Shown one piece after another: positions 5,385 to 11,984 of a DNA stretch of 11,984 nt. Under the pieces are notes generated by a model, which was not told where the DNA came from, did not search any database, and saw only the letters and a program-made list of their open reading frames with translations. Every line of letters begins with the position of its first letter. Positions within the stretch are counted from its first letter, which is position 1. The stretch lies in contig CAZCBD010000075.1 of assembly GCA_964496755.1 (NCBI GenBank), forward strand, positions 1 through 11,984. Reading direction: 5' to 3'. Position numbers and translations under genes: made by a program. The DNA is from CAZCBD01 sp964496755 (GTDB taxonomy: Bacteria > Bacteroidota > Ignavibacteria > Ignavibacteriales > Melioribacteraceae).

Positions 5385-6635
5385 ATGGATAAAATTATTA
5401 AAAAGAAAAGATGGACTTTGAAAAAAATATCGGCAATTGCTTTGTCCGTATTGTTTCTTTTTTTTGTGATTTATGTTTTTTTATTGAGTGATAATAGTTC
5501 AAGATTGAATGTTGAAAAAGAAAGAGTTACAATATGTGAGGTTACTAAGGATAAATTTCAAGAATATATACCAGTTACCGGAACAGCGCAACCAATTCAA
5601 ACTTTTTATTTAGATGTAATTGATGGTGGCCGTGTAGTTGAAAAATACGTTGAAGAAGGGGCGTTATTAAAAGTGGGGGATCCGATTGTACGCTTCGAAA
5701 ATAGAAACCTAAAATTACAAGTAATGAATAATCAATCAAACTTTTTACAAGCGGAAAGTCAGCTTCGCACGTTTCAGTTGCAAACCGAGCAAAATAGAAT
5801 AAACCGACAGAATGAATTACTTAGACTAAGAATGGAATTGCTTAAAGCACAACGAAATTATAATTTGAGCAAAAGACTAAAAGAAAAAAAATTAACTTCG
5901 GATTATGAATTTCAAACTGCAAAAGAAAATTATGATTATTATAAGCAAAGTTATCAATTAACAAAAATTTATGCGGAAAAAGATTCTGCCGCAAGCATTC
6001 AAACATTAAAACAAGTTGAAATGAGCATTGAAAGAATGCAAAAGCAATTAAGTTTAGTTGAAAATCAGCTTAATAATTTAACCGTGCGTGCCCCTATTGA
6101 TGGCCAACTTACTGCCCTGAATGCCGAGATTGGGCAAACAATTTCTAATGGTTACAGACTTGGGCAAATTGATAATATTAATTCATATAAAATTGCTGTT
6201 TCTATTGACGAGTTTTATATTTCGCGGGTGCAGGTGGGGCAAAAAGGTAAATTTAAATTTGGCGGTAAAACCTTTTACTTAAAAATAAAAACCGTTTATG
6301 TACAAGTTAAAGAAGGTAAGTTTTTAGTTGATATGCAATTCATTGATAAAGCTCCTGAAGATATTAGACGAGGTCAAACTTTTCATGTGGAGTTAGAGCT
6401 TGGAAAACTTGAAGATGCTGTTTTGGTAGATGCAGGGGCTTTTTATCAATCTACAGGCGGACAGTGGATTTTTGTGGTAGATCCGTCAGGGAATTTTGCA
6501 ACCAAAAGAAAGATTACACTCGGAAGACAAAATCCGCTTAAATTTGAAGTTATTGCAGGCTTAAAACCGGGTGAAAAGGTGATTACCTCTTCGTATGAGA
6601 ATTATAAAGAAATTGATAAATTAATTTTGAATTAG
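5385..6635 (+). CDS. Efflux periplasmic adaptor (HlyD/MacA-like membrane fusion protein)
   Basis: With the ATG at 5385 the protein has 416 residues. A lysine-rich cytoplasmic start and one membrane anchor (about 14-34) are followed by a beta-barrel/lipoyl half (63-110, including GGRVVEKYVEEGALLKVGDPIV), a long coiled-coil hairpin (about 112-230) and the returning lipoyl half (231-262, LTVRAPIDGQLTALNAEIGQTI). Beta-barrel and membrane-proximal domains end with GLKPGEKVITSSYENY. Adaptors of this type bridge an inner-membrane FtsX/MacB-type ABC transporter to an outer-membrane channel. An in-frame ATG at 5379 is an equally possible start. The TTG at 5352 is unlikely because it would lie two bases from the predicted sigma-54 transcription start. 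The first ATPase begins 30 bases downstream, so this is the first operon gene. Confidence 0.88.
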   Translation: MDKIIKKKRWTLKKISAIALSVLFLFFVIYVFLLSDNSSRLNVEKERVTICEVTKDKFQEYIPVTGTAQPIQTFYLDVIDGGRVVEKYVEEGALLKVGDPIVRFENRNLKLQVMNNQSNFLQAESQLRTFQLQTEQNRINRQNELLRLRMELLKAQRNYNLSKRLKEKKLTSDYEFQTAKENYDYYKQSYQLTKIYAEKDSAASIQTLKQVEMSIERMQKQLSLVENQLNNLTVRAPIDGQLTALNAEIGQTISNGYRLGQIDNINSYKIAVSIDEFYISRVQVGQKGKFKFGGKTFYLKIKTVYVQVKEGKFLVDMQFIDKAPEDIRRGQTFHVELELGKLEDAVLVDAGAFYQSTGGQWIFVVDPSGNFATKRKITLGRQNPLKFEVIAGLKPGEKVITSSYENYKEIDKLILN

Positions 6636-6665
6636 AAAAGTAAATAATAATAAATTGAGAGTTAC

Positions 6666-7355
6666 ATGTTAAGTATTAAAAATCTTACAAAAGTCTATTC
6701 AACAGATGAAGTTGAAACTACAGCACTAAATGAAGTTAATATTGAAATTGGTAAAGGTGAATTTGTTTCAATTATGGGTCCTTCGGGTTGTGGCAAATCT
6801 ACATTGCTTAATATAATCGGTTTGCTTGATAACCCCACAAGCGGTGAATATTATTTTTTTGATCATGAGGTTTCAAAATTTAATGAAAGACAAAGAGCAA
6901 ATCTTAGAAAGGAAAATATCGGTTTTGTTTTCCAGAGCTTTAATTTAATTGATGAATTAACGGTTTTTGAAAATGTTGAATTGCCTTTGCTTTATTTGAA
7001 AGTATCACCATCTGCCAGAAAAAGAAAAGTAAATGAAATATTGGAAAAAATGGAAATTATGCACAGAGCAAAACATTTCCCTCAGCAACTTTCCGGTGGT
7101 CAGCAGCAAAGAGTTGCCGTTGCAAGAGCTTTAGTAAGCAAACCCAAAATTATTTTAGCCGATGAGCCTACCGGTAATCTTGATTCTTCGCGCGGTGATG
7201 AGGTTATGAATTTATTAACTCAGCTAAATGAAGAAGGTACAACTGTTATTATGGTTACTCACTCTCCGGCTTATGCAGAATATGGTAATAGGGTGATTCA
7301 TCTATTTGACGGTCAAATTGTTACTGAGAATTTTAATGAGAAGTTTTATGTGTAA
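6666..7355 (+). CDS. ABC transporter ATP-binding protein (MacB/LolD type), first copy
   Basis: This 229-residue ATPase is complete: Walker A GPSGCGKST (38-46), Q-loop Q90, signature LSGGQ (142-146) followed by QQRVAVARA, Walker B IILADE (D166, E167), D-loop NLDS (171-174) and H-loop H199. The sequence IGFVFQSFNLIDELTVFENVELPLLY is typical of the MacB/LolD/FtsE group, which powers FtsX-type permeases by mechanotransmission rather than moving substrate through its own channel. The ATG at 6666 has GAGAG about five bases upstream. It pairs by context with the adaptor before it and the permeases after it. It is closely similar to the second ATPase at 7792-8457, suggesting tandem duplication. Confidence 0.93.
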   Translation: MLSIKNLTKVYSTDEVETTALNEVNIEIGKGEFVSIMGPSGCGKSTLLNIIGLLDNPTSGEYYFFDHEVSKFNERQRANLRKENIGFVFQSFNLIDELTVFENVELPLLYLKVSPSARKRKVNEILEKMEIMHRAKHFPQQLSGGQQQRVAVARALVSKPKIILADEPTGNLDSSRGDEVMNLLTQLNEEGTTVIMVTHSPAYAEYGNRVIHLFDGQIVTENFNEKFYV

Positions 7356-7390
7356 TTGTCGGTTATCAGTTTACAGTTGTCGGTTGTTTG
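7356..7390 (+). repeat. Left inverted/direct repeat of the four-helix-bundle cassette
   Basis: This repeat begins directly after the first ATPase's stop codon. It contains two TTGTCGGTT words 21 bases apart and CAGTTTACAGTT between them. The pattern is repeated in reverse complement at 7745-7773. Confidence 0.55.
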
Positions 7391-7423
7391 TTGTTAGCTA
7401 ATGGTTTTCAGTTAGAGGTTAAT

Positions 7424-7428
7424 GGAGA
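7424..7428 (+). promoter_or_regulatory. Ribosome binding site setting the four-helix-bundle start
   Basis: GGAGA lies four bases before the ATG at 7433. It favours this ATG over the TTG at 7388, which lies inside the left repeat. Confidence 0.55.
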
Positions 7429-7432
7429 AATT

Positions 7433-7774
7433 ATGCAAGATTTTAAGCGGTTAAATGTTCGGAGAAAAAGCCATTTGTTGAGTTGGAAAACATATAATAT
7501 TAAAAAAACTTTTCAGAATGTAGAAAAGTCCGGATTAGTTTCTCAGAGATTAGTTTCTCAGATTAGAAGATCTTGTTCTTCAATTCCAACAAGTATTGCA
7601 GAAGGCAGTGGTAGAAATAATTCCAAAGATTTAATTAAATTTTTACAAATTTCAATGGGTTCGGCTTCGGAAACAGAATATCAATTAACCTTACCAAAAA
7701 AATTAAAATACGTAGAAAAAAACTTACACAAACTAAATAAAACTAAAAACCGGCAACTAATAACTGCAAACTAA
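7433..7774 (+). CDS. Four helix bundle protein (23S rRNA intervening-sequence protein family)
   Basis: From the ATG at 7433 the product has 113 residues. The family core is clear: an N-terminal helix (MQDFKRLNVRRKSHLLSWKTY), then LVSQIRRSCSSIPTSIAEGSGR (S-x-Q-[IL]-R-R-x4-IP-x-x-IAEGSGR), then KFLQISMGSASETEYQL. This family is encoded by intervening sequences in 23S rRNA genes of several bacteria and by stand-alone cassettes; its biochemical role is not established, though basic surface patches have been taken to suggest nucleic-acid binding. Two oddities stand out: a perfect 15-bp tandem duplication (7533-7547/7548-7562) adds five residues (LVSQR LVSQI), and the fourth helix seems shortened, ending in repeat-encoded residues. 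It may be decaying. It is unrelated to transport and interrupts the ATPase pair. Confidence 0.8.
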   Translation: MQDFKRLNVRRKSHLLSWKTYNIKKTFQNVEKSGLVSQRLVSQIRRSCSSIPTSIAEGSGRNNSKDLIKFLQISMGSASETEYQLTLPKKLKYVEKNLHKLNKTKNRQLITAN

Positions 7775-7779
7775 AAAGC
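7745..7779 (-). repeat. Right inverted repeat of the four-helix-bundle cassette
   Basis: AAAAACCGGCAAC (7745-7757) and AACTGCAAACTA (7762-7773) are reverse-complement counterparts of the left repeat. The repeat overlaps the end of the gene, so the last residues of the protein (about KNRQLITAN) are encoded by the repeat itself. Confidence 0.55.
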
Positions 7780-7791
7780 AAGGATTTTATA

Positions 7792-8457
7792 ATGATAGAA
7801 CTTAAAGAAATAGAAAAATATTACACTAATAAATTTGTTAAAACATTTGTTTTGAGAAACATTGATTTGAAAATTGAAGAAGGCGAATTTGTTTCTATAA
7901 TGGGGCCAAGTGGGGCAGGTAAATCTACCTTACTATATATTTTAGGAATGTTAGATAAACCTTCTAACGGTGAATATTTATTTTATGGTGAACCGGTTCA
8001 CAAAATGAATGAACGGAAATTAACAAATTTGCACAAATCTCATATTGGCTTTGTATTCCAACAATATCATTTAATTGATGAACTAACAGTTTATGAAAAT
8101 ATAGAAACACCACTGCTTTATCAAAAGGTAAAAGCAAATGTACGCAAAGGATTAGTTGCCGAAGTTTTGGATCGATTTAATATAGTTGCTAAAAAAGATC
8201 TTTTTCCTAATCAACTTTCAGGAGGACAGCAACAGTTAGTTGCAATAGCACGTGCAATTATTGCAAAACCAAAATTAATTTTAGCAGATGAGCCAACCGG
8301 AAATCTACATACTACTCAGGGCAAAGAAATAATGGAACTTCTTAAAAGATTAAATAATGAAGGTACAACCATTATTCAAGTAACACATTCGGATGAGAAT
8401 GCAAAGTACGGAAATAGAATAATAAAATTAAGCGACGGCTGGCTTTCAGATGATTAA
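7792..8457 (+). CDS. ABC transporter ATP-binding protein (MacB/LolD type), second copy
   Basis: This 221-residue ATPase parallels the first throughout: Walker A GPSGAGKST (38-46), Q90, signature LSGGQ (142-146), Walker B LILADE (D166, E167) and H199. It differs at two normally conserved places: the residue after LSGGQQQ is L149 instead of arginine, and the D-loop reads NLHT with H173 where Asp is usual. Catalytic Walker B glutamate and the H-loop are kept, so it may still hydrolyse ATP, perhaps at altered rate or as part of a heterodimer. AAGGA at 7780-7784 precedes the ATG by seven bases. The permease starts 13 bases after its stop, and AAAGGA over that junction serves as the permease's ribosome binding site. 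Confidence 0.9.
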   Translation: MIELKEIEKYYTNKFVKTFVLRNIDLKIEEGEFVSIMGPSGAGKSTLLYILGMLDKPSNGEYLFYGEPVHKMNERKLTNLHKSHIGFVFQQYHLIDELTVYENIETPLLYQKVKANVRKGLVAEVLDRFNIVAKKDLFPNQLSGGQQQLVAIARAIIAKPKLILADEPTGNLHTTQGKEIMELLKRLNNEGTTIIQVTHSDENAKYGNRIIKLSDGWLSDD

Positions 8458-8470
8458 AGGAAAATAAATT

Positions 8471-10846
8471 ATGTTTAAAAATTATTTAAAATTAGCATTC
8501 AGAAGCTTGTTTCGCTCTAAAAATTATTGGATTAATATTTTTGGTTTGGCAATTGCTTTGGCTTGCTTTATTATTATTGCCTTATGGGTGCAAGATGAAT
8601 TAAGTTTCGACAAATTCCACAAAAATGTGGATAATCTATATAGAGTTACATGGAAAGAAAAAAGTGAACAAAAATACTCGGTATTAACACCGGCTCCTCT
8701 TGCAGGGGTTTTAAAGAATAATTATTCTCAAATAACAAATTCGGCACGCTACACTAAAATACCTGTGCCACTATTTTTTAACTATAAGGGAAAAAACCTT
8801 CAAGCAAAGGTTTCTTTTGCAGATCCTGAATTTTTGAAAATTTTTACATTTCCTTTTATTCAAGGAGATCAGCAGACAGCTTTAAATGAACCCTTTTCTA
8901 TTATTTGTACGGAAGAAATGGCAAAAAAATATTTCCCGAATATAAATCCACTGGGTAAAATTCTAACATTTCAATTAGGCAATAATTTGGAGTTTAGACT
9001 AAAAGTTACCGGAGTTATAAAAAATATACCTCATAATTCTCATATACAAACAAGTGCCATAATTTCGTTTGATTTTTGGAAAAGTATTAGGGATTTAAAC
9101 TATTGGGGCGATTCTTTCACAACAACTTATTTGTTTATTAAAGAAAATCAGAATATAAAAAGCATTGAAAGAAAAATAGAAAATTGTATGGGAAAATATA
9201 TGGGAGGAGGAGTTACATCAGGCACACAAGTTTTTCTTCAACCTGTAAAAGATATTCATTTATACTCTAATTTTCGGTTGGAAACAAATACACACGGTGA
9301 TATCAAATACATTTACCTATTTGCAGTTATTGCTCTGTTTATACTGATAATTGCGTGTATAAATTTTATGAATATCTCAACTGCTCATTCCCTAAAGCGT
9401 GCCAAGGAAATAGGGGTGCGTAAAGTAATAGGAGGAAAAAAAATTGATATTATATTTCAATTTTTAGGTGAATCGTTTTGCTTTCTATTATTAGCATTTA
9501 TTTTAGCCATTATTTTGGCAGAATTATCACTTCCGTATTTTAGTAGTTTGACTGGAAAAAATCTTATTATTGATTATTTAAGTGGCCAATTTATTTTAGG
9601 GGCTATTATTATTTTGTTCATTACTACGGTTTTTTCAGCCGGTTATCCGGCATTTTTTCTCTCCTCTTTTATGCCTATAAAAGTATTAAAGGATAATATA
9701 AATTTAACTTCCAAAGGGAATATATTTAGAAAAGCTCTCGTTGCTCTCCAATTTTCACTTTCAATCATTATTATTATCGGTTCATTTGTAGTTTATAATC
9801 AGATTAAGTTTATGAGAAATGCAAACCTTGGCTATAATAAAGAAAATTTGATTTATGTGAAAATGAGTGGTGATATGGCTGCAAAATATGAAGCTGTGAA
9901 AAATGATTTACGGCAATATCCCAATATTATCAGTGCAACGGCAAATGAGTTTGTAACCGGTGATATTAGACAAGGAACAAGCAGTATAAGTTGGGAGGGT
10001 AAACAAAAAAATAATGTGATTATGCAAGTACTCAGAATAGATTACGATTTTCTGAAAACATATGATATTAAAATGGTGAAAGGAAGGTTTTATTCAAAAG
10101 ATTTTTCAACTGATGCTACCAATGCCTATGTGGTTAATGAAGCGGCTGTTAAGGCTATGGGCATGAAATCTCCGGTTGGCAAGCAATTTAAACTTTGGGG
10201 CTGCAGTGGTAAAATAATTGGCGTTATTAAAGATTTTCATTTTAAATCTCTGCATAATAATATTGAGCCTTTAATACTTTGGCCAAATACGAAAAAGAAT
10301 TTCTCAAGCTTCAGCTATATTACAATGAGGGTTAAAGCTGAAGATATGCAACAAACAATAAGTTTTATAAAAAATCTTTGGAAAAGATATAGCCCGAATT
10401 ATCCGTTTGAATTTAAATTATTTGATGAGACGCTTGATGCTCAATACAGATCCGAACAACGAGTAGGTAAAGTTTTAATGTGGTTTACATTATTAGCAAT
10501 TTTAATTTCTTCTCTCGGATTACTTGGATTGATTTCCCTGATGATTGAACAAAGAATAAAGGAGATTGGTATAAGAAAAATTTTAGGAGCATCTGTTTTT
10601 AGAATTGTTAGAATACTTTTAAAGGATTTCATCTTATGGATTCTTCTTGCCAATGTTATAGCTTGGCCTATTGCATGGATTACCATGAATAAATGGGTTC
10701 AGAATTTTGCTTATCATATTAACATAAGCTTGTGGATATTTTTGTTTTCAGGAACATTGGCACTTGTAATTGCTCTTTTAACGGTAAGTTTTCAGACAGT
10801 TAGGGCAGCATCGGCTAATCCGGTAGAGTCGATTAAATATGAATAA
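8471..10846 (+). CDS. ABC transporter permease, MacB/FtsX type, two-module
   Basis: This 791-residue permease is built from two MacB-periplasmic-core plus FtsX halves. Membrane segments are predicted at about 20-40, 280-303, 331-354, 373-395, 422-442, 669-691, 715-737 and 752-774. Large extracytoplasmic domains lie at about 41-279 and 443-668. The FtsX coupling motif appears twice, as KEIGVRKVIGG (312-322) and KEIGIRKILGAS (697-708), where ATPases dock. The protein ends in the usual ANPVESIKYE. This roughly 790-residue, eight-TM form is common in Bacteroidetes. It probably works with the upstream ATPases and adaptor to push a periplasmic or membrane substrate outward; the substrate cannot be read from sequence. 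Confidence 0.92.
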   Translation: MFKNYLKLAFRSLFRSKNYWINIFGLAIALACFIIIALWVQDELSFDKFHKNVDNLYRVTWKEKSEQKYSVLTPAPLAGVLKNNYSQITNSARYTKIPVPLFFNYKGKNLQAKVSFADPEFLKIFTFPFIQGDQQTALNEPFSIICTEEMAKKYFPNINPLGKILTFQLGNNLEFRLKVTGVIKNIPHNSHIQTSAIISFDFWKSIRDLNYWGDSFTTTYLFIKENQNIKSIERKIENCMGKYMGGGVTSGTQVFLQPVKDIHLYSNFRLETNTHGDIKYIYLFAVIALFILIIACINFMNISTAHSLKRAKEIGVRKVIGGKKIDIIFQFLGESFCFLLLAFILAIILAELSLPYFSSLTGKNLIIDYLSGQFILGAIIILFITTVFSAGYPAFFLSSFMPIKVLKDNINLTSKGNIFRKALVALQFSLSIIIIIGSFVVYNQIKFMRNANLGYNKENLIYVKMSGDMAAKYEAVKNDLRQYPNIISATANEFVTGDIRQGTSSISWEGKQKNNVIMQVLRIDYDFLKTYDIKMVKGRFYSKDFSTDATNAYVVNEAAVKAMGMKSPVGKQFKLWGCSGKIIGVIKDFHFKSLHNNIEPLILWPNTKKNFSSFSYITMRVKAEDMQQTISFIKNLWKRYSPNYPFEFKLFDETLDAQYRSEQRVGKVLMWFTLLAILISSLGLLGLISLMIEQRIKEIGIRKILGASVFRIVRILLKDFILWILLANVIAWPIAWITMNKWVQNFAYHINISLWIFLFSGTLALVIALLTVSFQTVRAASANPVESIKYE

Positions 10847-10902
10847 TTTCGATGTGATTTCAGTGGGAATTATGTTTGAAATATTGAAAATGGAGAATTA
10901 AA

Positions 10903-11984
10903 ATGTTTACAAATTATTTAAAATTAGCAATTAGAAACATTAAAAAGAACAAGTGGTTTTCGGCATTAAATATTACCGGCTTGGCTCTTGGCTTTGCTGT
11001 TTCGCTTCTAATGCTTGTTTATGTTATTTATGAAAATAGTTTCGACGAATTTCAGAAGAATGGAGAAAATACATACCGAGTAGCGGTTGAGTGGGGCGGC
11101 TCAAGTGCTAAAATGAGATTTGCAGGTGCTATGCCCGGTATTTCAACTGATGTGAGGAATAAATTACCCGAAGTTGTTAATGCTTGCAAATTGCGTGCGG
11201 GAATAGGAAAAGTAGAATTACCAAATAAATTAAAAAAGAAAGAAAACAACTTTTATTTTGCCGAACTGGAAATGTTGCAAATTTTTACAATTAAATTTGT
11301 GAAGGGAAATAAATTAACGGCATTAGATAATCCGCTTTCAATAATTATTTCGGAATCAATGGCACAAAAATATTTCGGGAATTCCGAAGCTATTGGTAAA
11401 AGTATAAATTACGATAATTATCAGATGACGGTAACCGGAATTTTTAAAGATCTTCCGAAAAACACTCATTTGCCTTTAGAAATGATAGCCTCTTATTCTT
11501 CCCTAAAAGCAATGGGTATTGTGAATAAAAATCCTTGGGGGCAATGGGGGCAGGATCTTATTTATGTTCAGCTTAGAGAAAATGCTTCTGTTGCCGATTT
11601 TACGAAAAAACTAAACACAATGCTTTCGTCAAAAGTAGGCGAAAGTTTTGCGAAAAGAATAAAATTTGTACTTAGAAATCTTACGGAAATACATTGGCAT
11701 TATGACGGTTATAGTGATACAGGGGCGAAAGGTAAGAGAATGTTTGTTTATATTTTTCTTTTTGCCAGTTTTCTTGTAATGCTAATTGCTTGTTTTAATT
11801 TTATGAATCTTTCTACTTCTAAATTTAACGACAAATTTAAAGAGGTTGGAATAAGAAAAGTTATTGGTGCGCGAAGAATACAATTAGGTCATCAATTTTT
11901 GGTGGAATCTTCATTGGTGGTTTTAAGTGCTTTGGTTTTGGGAATATTGATTTTCTTTTTATTGAATCGTTCTATTTATAGTTA
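10903..11984 (+). CDS. ABC transporter permease, MacB/FtsX type, second copy (3' partial)
   Basis: An open frame of 360 codons begins at ATG 10903 and runs off the window without a stop. GGAGA (10892-10896) provides a well-spaced ribosome binding site. The N-terminus MFTNYLKLAIRNIKKNKWFSALNITGLALGFAVSLLMLVYVIYENSFDEF matches the first permease's start (MFKNYLKLAFRSLFRSKNYW...). After the first membrane segment (about 19-43) comes a MacB-like core with SIIISESMAQKYFGNSEAIGKSI and TVTGIFKDLPKNTHL. A second segment (about 282-303) is followed by KEVGIRKVIGARR, the FtsX coupling motif. It is a paralogue of the preceding permease, 56 bases away in the same operon. The missing C-terminal half lies beyond the window. 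Confidence 0.9.
   Translation, partial: MFTNYLKLAIRNIKKNKWFSALNITGLALGFAVSLLMLVYVIYENSFDEFQKNGENTYRVAVEWGGSSAKMRFAGAMPGISTDVRNKLPEVVNACKLRAGIGKVELPNKLKKKENNFYFAELEMLQIFTIKFVKGNKLTALDNPLSIIISESMAQKYFGNSEAIGKSINYDNYQMTVTGIFKDLPKNTHLPLEMIASYSSLKAMGIVNKNPWGQWGQDLIYVQLRENASVADFTKKLNTMLSSKVGESFAKRIKFVLRNLTEIHWHYDGYSDTGAKGKRMFVYIFLFASFLVMLIACFNFMNLSTSKFNDKFKEVGIRKVIGARRIQLGHQFLVESSLVVLSALVLGILIFFLLNRSIYS

Larger units (their letters stand above)
7356..7779. mobile_element. Four-helix-bundle (IVS-type) cassette with terminal inverted repeats
   Basis: The segment between the first ATPase's stop and the second ATPase's ribosome binding site holds one gene, bounded by imperfect inverted repeats rich in CAGTT and GTCGGTT-like words. 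Left blocks 7367-7378 and 7376-7388 match the reverse complements of 7762-7773 (10/12) and 7745-7757 (11/13). TTGTCGGTT also occurs twice directly on the left (7356-7364, 7377-7385). Four-helix-bundle genes of the 23S rRNA intervening-sequence type are known as inserts whose ends pair into a stem. Here the insert sits inside a protein operon. No transposase is present, and the mobilisation mechanism is unknown. Confidence 0.55.

Noticed and set aside
7388..7432. TTG start of the four-helix-bundle protein
   Set aside because: It falls in the left inverted repeat. The family N-terminus begins at the ATG 7433, which has its own GGAGA.
10441..10686. Minus-strand reading frame of 81 codons inside the first permease
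   Set aside because: It is the antisense shadow of the conserved FtsX domain, with no family resemblance of its own.
11052..11249. Minus-strand reading frame of 65 codons in the second permease
   Set aside because: It is antisense to a well-supported permease frame. Proline/serine-rich low-complexity composition is typical of a shadow frame.

Overview
The window is AT-rich (mostly about 30% G+C by eye). The gene content fits a member of the Bacteroidetes/Chlorobi (FCB) group: roughly 790-residue FtsX-type permeases, an NtrC-type two-component pair beside an adaptor/ABC export operon, a 'four helix bundle' (23S rRNA intervening-sequence type) gene, and an AbiE pair. This is inferred from gene families only; no rRNA or marker gene is present.

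Region 1 (1-2395) looks like accessory DNA. It opens with the last 36 codons of a RhuM-family protein in DNA of clearly higher G+C. Next comes a truncated tRNA/tmRNA-like 3' end on the minus strand (about 154-185). A low-G+C stretch then leads into abiEi and abiEii, a type IV toxin-antitoxin/abortive-infection pair overlapping by 11 bases. Two near-identical 24-bp repeats lie upstream, one directly after a TATAAT box and one across the abiEi start codon; they are candidate AbiEi operators. A second tRNA-3'-end-like fragment (about 2344-2367, plus strand, serine-like acceptor end) lies after abiEii. Both fragments point their 3' ends outward, away from the AbiE genes, as expected if the AbiE segment arrived by integration at tRNA-type sites.

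Region 2 (2396-5351) holds, on the minus strand, an NtrC-family sigma-54-activating response regulator followed one base later by its NtrB/NtrY-like histidine kinase. The kinase has almost no extracytoplasmic domain. The divergent intergenic region carries several inverted repeats, a possible 45-codon ORF, and a well-spaced sigma-54 -24/-12 element (GG-N10-GC at 5325-5338) pointing toward the next operon.

Region 3 (about 5350 to the end) is a plus-strand export operon. It encodes a membrane-anchored periplasmic adaptor, an ATPase, an inserted four-helix-bundle gene with imperfect terminal inverted repeats, a second paralogous ATPase, an eight-TM MacB/FtsX-type permease, and a second permease cut by the window edge. 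The simplest reading is that the kinase senses a membrane or envelope signal, the regulator binds upstream sites and activates sigma-54 polymerase at 5325-5338, and the adaptor/ATPase/permease set exports or extracts a substrate. No outer-membrane channel gene is seen.

The most unusual features are the four-helix-bundle cassette between the two ATPase genes, the visible regulator-to-promoter logic in the 5130-5378 gap, and the AbiE module bracketed by tRNA-like remnants.
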